Shown: positions 36,894-45,611 of the stretch, piece after piece
Position numbering within the stretch: the stretch's first letter is position 1
Layout: the number at the start of each line of letters is the position of its first letter
Assembly (NCBI RefSeq): GCF_900114705.1
Contig: NZ_FOTW01000007.1
Span: 248,001 to 312,000 of the forward strand
Origin: Rugamonas rubra
GTDB taxonomy: Bacteria > Pseudomonadota > Gammaproteobacteria > Burkholderiales > Burkholderiaceae_D
Length of the DNA: 64,000 nucleotides
Direction of reading: 5' to 3'
The notes under the pieces: model-generated
The model's input: the letters and a program-made list of their open reading frames with translations, nothing else
Told to the model about the DNA's origin: nothing
Database searches by the model: none
Made by a program: the position numbers and the translations under genes

Positions 36894-37658
36894 CTACCAG
36901 CGCATCCAGGCGTCGTAGCCTGTCTTGACGATCAGGATCGACACCACCAGCAGGAACAGTTTGCGCACGAAGCCGCTGCCGTGCTTGATCGCCAGGCGCG
37001 AGCCGATCACCGAGCCGGCGATCTGACAGATCGCCATGGTCAGGCCCAGCTGCCAGACCAGGTGGCCGCTGTAGCCGAACCAGACCAGCGCGGAGAAGTT
37101 GCAGGCGACGTTGACGACCTTGGCCACCGCCGAGGCGCCGAGGAAGTCGAAGCCGAACACGCGGACGAACAGGAACACCAGGAAGCTGCCGGTGCCCGGG
37201 CCGAAGAAGCCGTCGTAGAAGCCGATGGCCGAACCGATCAGCAGCGCCAGCATCTGCTCGCGCCGGCCGCTGTGCATGGGCGCGTGGACGCTGCCGAAGT
37301 CCTTCTTGGCGAAGGTGTAGACGGCCACGGCGACCAGCACCACCGGCAGCAGGGCGCGCATGAAGTCGGGCGAGACGCGGGTGACGACGAAGGCGCCGAG
37401 GAAGGCGAACACCAGCGCGGCAACGGCGGCCGGCGCGGCGGTCGACCAGGCGATGCGCACGCGGCGCGCGTAGCTGACCGCCGCCACGCCGGTGCCGAAG
37501 ATGCTGGCCAGCTTGTTGGTGCCGATCAGGGTGGCCGGCGCCATGTTGGGGAACACCGAGAACAAGGCCGGGATCTGGATCAATCCCCCTCCCCCCACCA
37601 CCGCGTCGACCAGACCCGCGCCGAAGGCGGCCACGCCCAACACCAGATAATCCACCAT
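36894..37658 (-). CDS. TSUP-family membrane permease (TauE/SafE type)
   Basis: A 254-residue integral membrane protein with about eight helices and the two family half-motifs: VDAVVGGGGLIQIPAL near the start and IGFYDGFFGPGTGSFL in the middle. TSUP proteins move sulfur-containing or carboxylate anions; the substrate here is not determinable. It reads toward the parS sites and stands alone. Confidence 0.92.
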   Translation of the reverse strand: MVDYLVLGVAAFGAGLVDAVVGGGGLIQIPALFSVFPNMAPATLIGTNKLASIFGTGVAAVSYARRVRIAWSTAAPAAVAALVFAFLGAFVVTRVSPDFMRALLPVVLVAVAVYTFAKKDFGSVHAPMHSGRREQMLALLIGSAIGFYDGFFGPGTGSFLVFLFVRVFGFDFLGASAVAKVVNVACNFSALVWFGYSGHLVWQLGLTMAICQIAGSVIGSRLAIKHGSGFVRKLFLLVVSILIVKTGYDAWMRW

Positions 37659-37767
37659 ACCGCACCAGCCTTAACAAAAGGAAACAAGGCTAACATTGTA
37701 CGAAAGAATCCAAGCGCCCTGCCCGTGCAAGCCATGCCGATTGCGCATAAGGCCGGCGCTTGGTGTA

Positions 37768-37783
37768 AGCTTCACGTGGAACA
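37768..37783. promoter_or_regulatory. parS: Probable third, degenerate parS site
   Basis: AGCTTCACGTGGAACA matches the hybrid consensus TGTTYCACGTGRAACA at 14 of 16 positions. It is intergenic and about 0.9 kb from site 2. Confidence 0.55.
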
Positions 37784-37825
37784 TTCACGCGATCCACCAG
37801 TCAAACCACCAACGCGGACCCAGCC

Positions 37826-39016
37826 ATGACCAGCTCGCCAGCCTTCGCCTTCAGCACCGTCGCCCACATCGTTTCGGAGGCCGGCGCGGCGCGCCGGCTG
37901 GGCGAGTACGTGCGGCAGCACTTCCCCACCGCGCGCCAGGCGCTGCTGGTGACCGACCCCGGCTTCCTCGCCACCGGCCTGGTCGAGGGGCCGCGCGACA
38001 GCCTGATCGCCGCCGGCATCCAGGTGCATCTGTACACCGAGGTGGTGGCCGATCCGCCCGAGCACGTGGTGCTGGAGGCGGTGGCGGCGGCGCGCCGGCA
38101 CGAGGCCGACATCGTCATCGGCCTCGGCGGCGGCAGCTCGATGGACGTCGCCAAGCTGATCGCCGTGCTGGCCGGCGGCGGCCAGCAGCTGGCCGACATC
38201 TACGGTATTGGCAAGGTCTGCGGCAATGTTCGCAACAACGGCGGCAACGGCCGCCTGCCGCTGGTGCAGATCCCCACCACCGCCGGCACCGGTTCCGAGG
38301 TGACCAACATCGCCATCGTCACCACCGGCGCCACCAGCAAGATGGGCGTGGTGGCGCCGCAGTTGTATGCCGACCTGGCCATCCTCGACGCCGAGCTGAC
38401 GCTGGGCCTGCCGGCCCGCGTCAGCGCCGCCACCGGCATCGACGCCATGGTGCACGCCATCGAGGCCTACACCAGCCGGCACAAGAAGAACCCGCTGTCG
38501 GACATGCTGGCGCGCCAGGCGCTGGGCCTGCTGTCGGCCAACCTGCTGCGCGTCTGCGAGAACGGCGCCGACCTGGCGGCGCGCCAGGCCATGCTGCTCG
38601 GCGCCATGCTGGCCGGCCAGGCCTTCGCCAACGCGCCGGTGGCGGCGGTGCACGCGCTGGCCTATCCGATCGGCGGCGTGTTCCACGTGCCACATGGCCT
38701 ATCGAACTCGCTGGTGCTGCCGCACGTGCTGCGCTTCAACGCGCCGGCGGCGGCGCCGCTGTACGCCGAGCTGGCCGCCATCGTGGTGCCGCAGGCCAGC
38801 GGCAGCGTCGAGGCCAGGGCCGAGGCGCTGGCTGTTGCGATGCAACAAATCGCCATCCTGACCGGCATCGAGCGCACGCTGCAGCAGGTCGGCATCAAAG
38901 AGGCGGACCTGGACCGGCTGGCCGACGACGCCATGCTGCAAACCCGCCTGCTGGGCAACAACCCGCGCGAGGTGAGGCGCGCCGACGCCCGCGCCATCTA
39001 CGCCGCCGCGCTGTAG
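37826..39016 (+). CDS. Iron-containing alcohol dehydrogenase
   Basis: A 396-residue group III metal-dependent alcohol dehydrogenase. The cofactor loop is IGLGGGSSMDVAKLIAVLA. PTTAGTGSEVTNIAIVT and the metal-site segments DAMVHAIEAYTS and HALAYPIGGVFHVPHGLSNS contain the Asp and His ligands. It oxidises an alcohol or reduces an aldehyde with NAD(P); substrate unknown. Single gene. Confidence 0.93.
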   Translation: MTSSPAFAFSTVAHIVSEAGAARRLGEYVRQHFPTARQALLVTDPGFLATGLVEGPRDSLIAAGIQVHLYTEVVADPPEHVVLEAVAAARRHEADIVIGLGGGSSMDVAKLIAVLAGGGQQLADIYGIGKVCGNVRNNGGNGRLPLVQIPTTAGTGSEVTNIAIVTTGATSKMGVVAPQLYADLAILDAELTLGLPARVSAATGIDAMVHAIEAYTSRHKKNPLSDMLARQALGLLSANLLRVCENGADLAARQAMLLGAMLAGQAFANAPVAAVHALAYPIGGVFHVPHGLSNSLVLPHVLRFNAPAAAPLYAELAAIVVPQASGSVEARAEALAVAMQQIAILTGIERTLQQVGIKEADLDRLADDAMLQTRLLGNNPREVRRADARAIYAAAL

Positions 39017-39055
39017 CCCGGCGTATCGGGACGCCGGCCTTACCCCACAAACCAA

Positions 39056-39083
39056 GGGGTCTGACCCCGTGGGGTCAGACCCC
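39056..39083. repeat. 13-bp inverted repeat GGGGTCTGACCCC
   Basis: GGGGTCTGACCCC (39056-39068) and its reverse complement GGGGTCAGACCCC (39071-39083) are separated by GT. Each arm is itself nearly palindromic. It sits just after the dehydrogenase gene. Without a T-run it is more like a dispersed intergenic repeat than a terminator. Confidence 0.75.
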
Positions 39084-39104
39084 GAGGCGTAGCGGGGTGC
39101 GGGG

Positions 39105-39141
39105 CAAAAAAAAGGTTCTTCACGGATTACCGGGAAGAACC
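39105..39141 (-). terminator. Terminator of the 3HB oligomer hydrolase gene
   Basis: GGTTCTTC (39114-39121) pairs with GAAGAACC (39134-39141), with an inner CGG/CCG pair. On the minus strand eight T follow. The same GGTTCTTC/GAAGAACC stem recurs at 54488-54519. Confidence 0.85.
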
Positions 39142-39194
39142 TTCTGCACCACCGCCCTGCTCCAGCGACGGCAATATTGCTCAGACAGTAAGCG

Positions 39195-41327
39195 CTAGTT
39201 AGGCACGTCCACCGTGGTGCCGCTGACCACGATCGCGTTGGCCGGCGTCGGCGCCGTGGCGATCGCCGGCACGTTGGCGACGGTGATCGGCGTCGTCGCG
39301 TCGGCCCGCGTCACCGTGCGCACCACCTGCGACGGCGGCAACGGCGAGCCGGTCGGGTTCTTCAGGTTGGCGTAAAGGGCGTCGAGGGCGCGGTTCAGGT
39401 ACACGTGCAGCGGAATGATCAAGCTCGGCACGGCGCTGGTGAAGGAGTCGAAGTGGTTGCCGTTGGTGACCTCGATGTAGCGCAGCTTGCTGGCCGCGCC
39501 CTCGGCCAGCGCGTTCAGGCCCAGATAGGCGCGCGAGGCGTGGTTGATGACGATCAGCGTGTCGCTGCGGCCATGCACGATGATCGCCGGCTTGCCGCGC
39601 AGATTGCCGCTGGCGGCCACCTCGGCCATGCCGGCGCGCACACGCGCGCTCTGCGTCGCCAGCTCGCCGCTGAGCGGGGCGCCGGTAATCGTGTCGACAC
39701 CGGTGGCCAGCGAGCGCAGGCAGAGGAAGCCGTCGAGCGACTGGTCATCCTCGAAGGTGCTGGGCGAACGGCCGAAGGCGTAGCCGACCGGCACGTAGAG
39801 ACCAAAATCCATGATCGAGTTGTCGTAGACCACACCGCCGGGGATGCCGTTCTGCGTGGCGAAGCTGTTGGCCTTGGTGGCCGCCGGCATGGTGATCATC
39901 TGGCCGCTGGCGTCGGTGGTGCCGAAGCCGAAGCCGCAGACCTTGTCGGCCACGGAGAACTTGCCGTAGGCGTTGGCGTAGGTCACCGCCACCAGGATGT
40001 TGGTGCCGGCGTGGGCGGCCTGCAAGGGCTCGCTTTCCGGCTGCCAGCCGAAGGCGCGCAGGCGCGCCTTGGCGTCGGCCTGGCGCGCCGGCAGGTCGGC
40101 GCCGCTCAGCAGTCCCTTGGCCGCCAGCGAGGCGCAGCGGCCGGGGTTGGCGGCGCTCGAGGCGATACAGGGCTGGTACAGCGCGGCATAGGTGAAGTAG
40201 TCGTACAACAGCTTGCCCTGGGCGCCGACCGGCGCGCCGCCCTGGCGCACCGTGTAGCCGCTGGCGCTCTTGGGCTGGATCTGCGGCTCGGTCACGGCGA
40301 CGCCGCTGATCAGGCCCTTGCTGTCCTGCTCGGCGGCCAGCAGCGCCGAGCCGCCGCCGTTGGAGATGCTCGAGGCGATGGTGATGGTGTTGGCCGGCTT
40401 GAAGCGCACGATGTGGCTCTTGCCGTCGCTGGCCAGGGTGCCGTATTTCTCGTTGAGCACGTAGTAGGCGAACTCGACCGCCTGCAGGGTGTTCTTGCCC
40501 CAGTCCTTCTCCGGGTTCTGCTGCGAGTGGGCGTGCTTGAAGGCGAGGCGCCCGGGCATATTGTTCATCGCGACGCGCTGGGCGTCCGTCAGCACCGGCG
40601 CGAAGATGGCGTTCTTGCCGGCCGCCGTGCGGCTGGCGCGCACGCCGTTTTGCAGGTTGACGCTGTCGTCGTCGAAGGTGTACAGGCCGATGCCGCTGCC
40701 CTTGTCGGCGTAGGCGACGGCGCAGTTGTTCTTCAGGCCCCATTCGCCGGAGCTGCCGATGGCGCCGTAGATGCCGCGCGAGCCGCTTGAGGTGCCGGTG
40801 ACGATGCAGGGGTTGGCCGGGTCGAAGCCTGCCGGCACCTGCACCATCAGCGTGACGTTCTGGTTGCCGCTGCCGTCGTCGCTGTAGGCCAGGTATTCGC
40901 TGCCGGCGATCTTGCCCTCGCCGCTGCCGGCGTTGCCCTTGGCGTCGACGTTGGGGCCGTACAGCGTGCCGTAGCCGCTGTTGGCGGCGATGTCGAGCAC
41001 GGCCCGGTAGTTGGCGTAGATGGCGTTGCGGCGCAGCTCGGCGGCGGTCGGCTTGAGCGGATCGGCGTAGGCCGGCGCGGCGGCGGCGGCCAGGCCGGTC
41101 TTGCCCAGGCCGGCGGTCAGCAGGTCGTCGCTGGCGCCGTCGTAGTTGGTGCTGCTGATCGCGCCGAGATAGGTGGGCAGCGTGTTCAGTTCTTCCGGGA
41201 TGGTTTTGCCGCCGCCGCAGGAGGCCAGCGCCAGCCCGGCGCCGGCCAGCGCCAGAGTGTGGCGCGCGCTGCGGACCATGGTGCCGCGTTTGCCCTGATT
41301 GCTCTTACTGCTAGTCTTATTCTTCAT
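39195..41327 (-). CDS. D-(-)-3-hydroxybutyrate oligomer hydrolase, lipoprotein-like
   Basis: A 710-residue enzyme of the 3HB-oligomer hydrolase family, which cleaves soluble PHB oligomers to 3-hydroxybutyrate. Family features include IVTGTSSGSRGIYGAIGSSG, SSISNGGGSALLAAEQD (nucleophile Ser region), IIVHGRSDTLI and TNGNHFDSF (likely Asp and His). The N-terminus ends LALASCGGG, a lipobox, so it is probably anchored at the cell surface or outer membrane. I use the ATG at 41327, preceded by AGAGGAT; a longer frame to 41495 lacks family similarity. It complements the depolymerase at 13998. Confidence 0.88.
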   Translation of the reverse strand: MKNKTSSKSNQGKRGTMVRSARHTLALAGAGLALASCGGGKTIPEELNTLPTYLGAISSTNYDGASDDLLTAGLGKTGLAAAAAPAYADPLKPTAAELRRNAIYANYRAVLDIAANSGYGTLYGPNVDAKGNAGSGEGKIAGSEYLAYSDDGSGNQNVTLMVQVPAGFDPANPCIVTGTSSGSRGIYGAIGSSGEWGLKNNCAVAYADKGSGIGLYTFDDDSVNLQNGVRASRTAAGKNAIFAPVLTDAQRVAMNNMPGRLAFKHAHSQQNPEKDWGKNTLQAVEFAYYVLNEKYGTLASDGKSHIVRFKPANTITIASSISNGGGSALLAAEQDSKGLISGVAVTEPQIQPKSASGYTVRQGGAPVGAQGKLLYDYFTYAALYQPCIASSAANPGRCASLAAKGLLSGADLPARQADAKARLRAFGWQPESEPLQAAHAGTNILVAVTYANAYGKFSVADKVCGFGFGTTDASGQMITMPAATKANSFATQNGIPGGVVYDNSIMDFGLYVPVGYAFGRSPSTFEDDQSLDGFLCLRSLATGVDTITGAPLSGELATQSARVRAGMAEVAASGNLRGKPAIIVHGRSDTLIVINHASRAYLGLNALAEGAASKLRYIEVTNGNHFDSFTSAVPSLIIPLHVYLNRALDALYANLKNPTGSPLPPSQVVRTVTRADATTPITVANVPAIATAPTPANAIVVSGTTVDVPN

Positions 41328-41505
41328 GTCATCCTCTTTCCGTGGTTCAAAAATAGGTGCATCGAAACAGCTGCCGCCACATTGCGCCCGGCGCCTTGCC
41401 GGCCTCGACCTCCCGTCTGCCCGCGCTCCGCCGGGGCGGCGGACGTGGCGGTCCCACCCCGGCGCGCGGCCGGGCGGGGACGACTGACAAAGCATGTTGA
41501 AAATG

Positions 41506-41530
41506 AAAACGCCGGACAGAAGGCCCGGCG
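41506..41530 (-). terminator. Terminator of the liv operon
   Basis: Minus strand CGCCGGGC (41523-41530) pairs with GTCCGGCG (41510-41517), followed by TTTT (41506-41509), 11 bases after the livM stop. The rest of the gap to 41328 is GC-rich and shows no gene. Confidence 0.8.
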
Positions 41531-41540
41531 CTGCCGCAAA

Positions 41541-42524
41541 CTACGCCGGCTTGCTGCCGGCTTTGCTGGCGAAGCGGGCAACCACCTCGCCGATGATGCC
41601 GCGCCGGAACAACAGCACGCAGGCGATGAAGATCAGCCCGGTCACCATGCTGACCGCCTCGCCCAGCGTGTTGAACCATTCGATGCCGGTGTGGGTGGCG
41701 ATGAAGGTGCCCAGGTCGCCCAGCTTGTTCTCCAGCGCGATGATGATCACCGCGCCGAGGATCGGGCCGGCCAGGGTGCCCATGCCGCCCACCAGGGTCA
41801 TCAGGATCACCAGGCCGGACATGGTCCAGTGCACGTCGGTCAAGGTCTCGAAGCCCAGCACCACGGTCTTGGTGGCGCCGGCCAGGCCGGCCAGCGCGGC
41901 CGACAGCACGAAGGCCATCAGCTTGTAGCGGTCGACGTCGTAGCCCAGCGAGATGGCGCGCGGCTCGTTCTCCTTGATCGCCTTGAGCACCTGGCCGAAG
42001 GGCGAATGCACGGTGCGCACGATCAACATGAAGCCGGCCACGGCGATGGCCAGCACGACGTAGTACAGCACGGTGTCGTTGGCCAGGTCGACGACGCCGA
42101 GCAGTTTTCCACGTGGAACGCCCTGCAGGCCGTCCTCGCCGCCGGTCAGCTCGCCGGCGCGCAGCGCGAAGTAGGACACCACCTGGGCCAGCGCCAGGGT
42201 GATCATGGAGAAGTAGATGCCCTGGCGGCGGATCGCCAGCGCGCCCATCACCAGGCCGATCAGCGCGGCGGCGACGACGCCGGCCAGCAGGCCCAGCTCG
42301 AAGGGCCAGCCGTGCGACTTGAGCATGTTGCCGGCGACATAACCGGCGCTGCCGAAGAAGGCGGCGTGGCCGAACGACAGCAGGCCGGTGAAGCCGATCA
42401 GCAGGTTGAAGGCGCAGGCGAACAGGGCGAAGCACAGCAGCTTCATCAGGAACACCGGGTAGCCGTAGAAGGGCGCCGCCAGGGCCAGCGCCAGGGCGAT
42501 CGCGTAGCCAACATTCTTATTCAT
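41541..42524 (-). CDS. livM: Branched-chain amino-acid-type ABC permease LivM
   Basis: A 327-residue permease with about nine helices. Family segments are LLIGFTGLLSFGHAAFFGSAGY, ALAIRRQGIYFSMITLALAQ and VILMTLVGGMGTLAGPILGA. With LivH it forms the channel. It is last in livG-livF-livK-livH-livM. A parS-like sequence lies inside it at 42105. Confidence 0.93.
   Translation of the reverse strand: MNKNVGYAIALALALAAPFYGYPVFLMKLLCFALFACAFNLLIGFTGLLSFGHAAFFGSAGYVAGNMLKSHGWPFELGLLAGVVAAALIGLVMGALAIRRQGIYFSMITLALAQVVSYFALRAGELTGGEDGLQGVPRGKLLGVVDLANDTVLYYVVLAIAVAGFMLIVRTVHSPFGQVLKAIKENEPRAISLGYDVDRYKLMAFVLSAALAGLAGATKTVVLGFETLTDVHWTMSGLVILMTLVGGMGTLAGPILGAVIIIALENKLGDLGTFIATHTGIEWFNTLGEAVSMVTGLIFIACVLLFRRGIIGEVVARFASKAGSKPA
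42105..42120. promoter_or_regulatory. parS: parS-like sequence inside livM
   Basis: TTTTCCACGTGGAACG keeps the 12-bp palindromic core and matches TGTTCCACGTGGAACA at 14 of 16 positions. It is in coding sequence (residues G-V-P-R-G-K). It lies 5.3 kb from site 2, within the distance at which bacterial parS sites cluster. Confidence 0.5.
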
Positions 42525-42534
42525 GGACGAGCTC

Positions 42535-43419
42535 CTATTTTTCTTTGCCGAACAGGCCGGCGGGACGCAACAGCAGCACGATGACCATCACCACGAACAC
42601 CACCACGGCCGAGCCCTCGGGATAGAACACGCGGGTCATGCCCTCGATGACGCCCAGGCCGAGGCCGGTGAGGATGGAGCCCATGATCGACCCCATGCCA
42701 CCGATCACCACAACGGCGAACACGACGATGATCAGGTTCGAGCCCATCAGGGGTGTCACCTGGATGATCGGGGCCGCCAGCACCCCGGCAAAGCCCGCCA
42801 AAGCGACGCCGAAGCCATAGGTCAGGGTGACCATCAGCGGCACATTGACGCCGAAGGCTTCGACCAGCTTGGGGTTCTCGGTGCCGGCGCGCAGGTAGGA
42901 GCCGAGCTTGGTCTTCTCGATGACGAACCAGGTGGCCAGGCAGACCACCAGCGAGGCCACCACCACCCAGGCGCGGTAGTTCGGCAGCATCATGAAGCCG
43001 AGGTCGGTCGAGCCGCTGAGCAGTTCGGGCGTCGAGAACGGTTGGCCGGAGACGCCGTAGAAGGAGCGGAACACGCCCTCGGTGAGCAGGGTGATGCCGA
43101 AGGTCAGCAGCAGGCCGTACAGGTGGTCCAGCTTGTAGAGCCAGCGCAGCATGGTCTTTTCGATCAGCACGCCGAGCGCGCCCACCACCAGCGGCGCCAG
43201 CACCAGCATGACCCAGTAGTTCAGGTTGAAGTAGGCCAGGCCCATCCAGGCGACGAAGGCGCCCATCATGTACATGGCGCCGTGGGAGAAGTTGATGACG
43301 TTGAGCAGGCCGAAGATGACCGCCAGGCCGAGCGACAACATCGCGTAGAAGGAACCGTTGACGAGGCCCAGCAGCAGCTGGCTCATCATCGCTTGCAAGG
43401 GAACGCCGAAGATTTCCAT
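42535..43419 (-). CDS. livH: Branched-chain amino-acid-type ABC permease LivH
   Basis: A 294-residue permease. The N-terminal pattern LLLGLVNGSFYAMLSLGLAVIFG and NVINFSHGAMYMMGA is typical, as is VVIGGMGSIMGSILTGLGLG. The start at 43419 (MEIFGVPLQAM) is chosen over a longer frame because it aligns with the usual LivH start. It precedes livM by 10 bases. Confidence 0.94.
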   Translation of the reverse strand: MEIFGVPLQAMMSQLLLGLVNGSFYAMLSLGLAVIFGLLNVINFSHGAMYMMGAFVAWMGLAYFNLNYWVMLVLAPLVVGALGVLIEKTMLRWLYKLDHLYGLLLTFGITLLTEGVFRSFYGVSGQPFSTPELLSGSTDLGFMMLPNYRAWVVVASLVVCLATWFVIEKTKLGSYLRAGTENPKLVEAFGVNVPLMVTLTYGFGVALAGFAGVLAAPIIQVTPLMGSNLIIVVFAVVVIGGMGSIMGSILTGLGLGVIEGMTRVFYPEGSAVVVFVVMVIVLLLRPAGLFGKEK

Positions 43420-43617
43420 GGCTTCACAATATAAAAAATCACCGTGGCAGCGGCGAAGGATGGACGGGAAATGGCGGCCGCGGCGCCGCGCCCTGCCCTC
43501 GAACAAGGGGCGGCGGGCGGCGGCGCGCGGACGCGCGGTGGTGCGGTCGCGCCGGCGCGGGCCGGACCGACCGGGCGGGCGGCCGACTGCGCCGCCCCGC
43601 CCTACTTCAAGGCCGGC

Positions 43618-44826
43618 TTACTTCCACAGCGCGCACTTGCTCTCCGCCTTGGTCACGTAGGCCTGGTCGCCCGGCACCACGGCGGCCACCTTGTAGTAGT
43701 CCCAAGGGTATTTCGATTCCGACGGCTTCTTCACTTCCATCAGGTACATGTCGTGCACCATGCGGCCGTCCGGACGGATCACGCCGCCCTTGGCGAACAT
43801 GTCGTTGATCTTGTTCGCCTTCAGGTGGGCCATCACCTTGTCCGAATCGTCGCCGCCGACCGCCTTGACCGCCTTCAGGTAGGTCGACGCCGCCGAGTAG
43901 TCGGCCGCCTGCAGCATCGACGGCTCCTTCTTCATCTTCTCGAAGTAGCGCTTGGACCAGGCGCGGGAGTCGGCGTTCTGGTCCCAGTACCAGCCGTCGG
44001 TCAGGTACATGCCCTGGGTCAGGTTCAGGCCCAGCGAGTGGACGTCGTTGATGAACATCAGCAGGCCGGCCAGCTTCATCTTCTTGGTGATGCCGAACTC
44101 GTTGGCCGCCTTGATCGAGTTGATGGCGTCGCCGCCGGCGTTGGCCAGGCCGAGGATCTGCGCGTTCGACGACTGCGCCTGCAACAGGAAGGAGGAGAAG
44201 TCGGAGGCCGACAGCGGATGCTTGACGCTGCCGAGCACTTTGCCGCCGGCCGATTTGACGACCTCGGCCGTGTCTTTTTCCAGCGACTGGCCGAAGGCGT
44301 AGTCGGCGGTCATGAAGTACCAGTTCTTGCCACCCTGCTTGACGATGGCGCCGCCGGTGCCGCGCGCCAGCGCCACCGTGTCGTAGGCGTAGTGCACGGT
44401 GTAGGGGGTGCATTCCTCGTTGGTCAGGCGGGCCGAGCCGGCGCCGATCGAGATGAAGACCTTTTTCTTCTCCGCAGCCAACTTGGCCATGGCCAGGTTG
44501 GCGCCGGAGTTGGTGCCGCCGATCAGCAGGTCGACGCCCTGCTGGTCGAACCATTCGCGCGCCTTGGAGGCGGCGATGTCGGCCTTGTTCTGGTGGTCGG
44601 CGGAGATGAACTCGACCTTTTTGCCGGCGATGACCACGCCGGCGTCGGCGATCGCCATCTTGATCGCCTCGGCGCCGCCCTGGCCGTCGATGTCCGAGTA
44701 CAGGCCGGACATGTCGGTGATGAAGCCGATCTTGATGGTGTCGCCCGACACCTGGGCCGAGGCGGCGCCGGACAGACCCATGGCGCACAGGGCGCCGGCG
44801 GCGATGGCGATAGCTTTGATTTTCAT
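43618..44826 (-). CDS. ABC transporter substrate-binding protein, LivK type
   Basis: A 402-residue periplasmic binding protein. The signal peptide ends GAASAQ. The receptor-family pattern is KIGFITDMSGLYSDIDGQGGAEA, KVEFISADHQNKADIAASKARE and YFMTADYAFGQSLEKDT. Proteins of this group bind amino acids, but also aromatic acids, urea or amides, so the ligand is uncertain. It sits inside the transporter operon between livF and livH, with gaps of 77 and 198 bases. Confidence 0.92.
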   Translation of the reverse strand: MKIKAIAIAAGALCAMGLSGAASAQVSGDTIKIGFITDMSGLYSDIDGQGGAEAIKMAIADAGVVIAGKKVEFISADHQNKADIAASKAREWFDQQGVDLLIGGTNSGANLAMAKLAAEKKKVFISIGAGSARLTNEECTPYTVHYAYDTVALARGTGGAIVKQGGKNWYFMTADYAFGQSLEKDTAEVVKSAGGKVLGSVKHPLSASDFSSFLLQAQSSNAQILGLANAGGDAINSIKAANEFGITKKMKLAGLLMFINDVHSLGLNLTQGMYLTDGWYWDQNADSRAWSKRYFEKMKKEPSMLQAADYSAASTYLKAVKAVGGDDSDKVMAHLKANKINDMFAKGGVIRPDGRMVHDMYLMEVKKPSESKYPWDYYKVAAVVPGDQAYVTKAESKCALWK

Positions 44827-44903
44827 ATTGTCTCCGTTTGTGGATTGGTTTTGTTGATATTGAAACGGTGCTGCGAAGCTGCGTCCTGCCGGTACAAGCG
44901 GTG

Positions 44904-45611
44904 CTACACGCCCAGCAGCTCGGTGAGGAGCGGCATCTTGGCGTTCAATTCGGAAGCGATAAAGGTCTCGACGATCTGGCCGTGCTCCATCACGTAGAAG
45001 CGGTCGGCCAGCGGCGCGGCGAAGCGGAAGTTCTGCTCGACCATGACGATGGTGTAGCCCTTCGACTTGAGCGTGGTGATCATGCGCGCCAGGCCCTGCA
45101 CGATGACCGGCGCCAGACCCTCGGAGATCTCGTCGAGCAGCAGCAGGCGGGCGCCGGTGCGCAGAATGCGCGCCACCGCCAGCATCTGCTGCTCGCCGCC
45201 GGACAGGCGGGTGCCCTGGCTGTGCTTGCGCTCCTCCAGGTTGGGGAACATGGCGTAGATCTCCTCGACCGACATGCCCTTCTCGCCGGTGGCCAGCTGC
45301 GGCGGCAGCAGCAGGTTCTCCTCGGTCGACAGCGAGGAGAAGATGCCGCGCTCCTCCGGGCAGTAGCCGATGCCGAGGTGGGCGATCTGGTGGGTCGGCA
45401 GGCCGATCGCCTCGACGCCGTTGACCTTGATCGAACCCTTGCGGGCGCCGGTCAGGCCCATGATGGCGCGCAGGGTGGTGGTGCGGCCGGCGCCGTTGCG
45501 GCCCAGCAGGGTGACCACCTCGCCCTGCTTCACCGTCAGGTTGACGTCGTGCAGGATATGCGATTCGCCGTACCAGGTGTGCAGCTTGGAAATTTCCAGT
45601 GCGTTCGTCAT
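44904..45611 (-). CDS. livF: Branched-chain amino-acid-type ABC ATPase LivF with Arg in Walker A
   Basis: A 235-residue ATPase. Signature LSGGEQQMLAVARIL, Walker B RLLLLDEISEGLAP and the H-loop region VMVEQN are normal. The Walker A is GRNGAGRTTTLRAIMG, where the usual catalytic-site Lys is Arg (codon CGC). Its ATG overlaps the livG stop as TGATG, so translation is coupled. A longer frame extending to 46244 only overlaps livG. Confidence 0.93.
   Translation of the reverse strand: MTNALEISKLHTWYGESHILHDVNLTVKQGEVVTLLGRNGAGRTTTLRAIMGLTGARKGSIKVNGVEAIGLPTHQIAHLGIGYCPEERGIFSSLSTEENLLLPPQLATGEKGMSVEEIYAMFPNLEERKHSQGTRLSGGEQQMLAVARILRTGARLLLLDEISEGLAPVIVQGLARMITTLKSKGYTIVMVEQNFRFAAPLADRFYVMEHGQIVETFIASELNAKMPLLTELLGV

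Noticed and set aside
38679..38694. parS-like TGTTCCACGTGCCACA
   Set aside because: It encodes the conserved VFHVPHG metal-site motif of iron alcohol dehydrogenases, which explains the bases.
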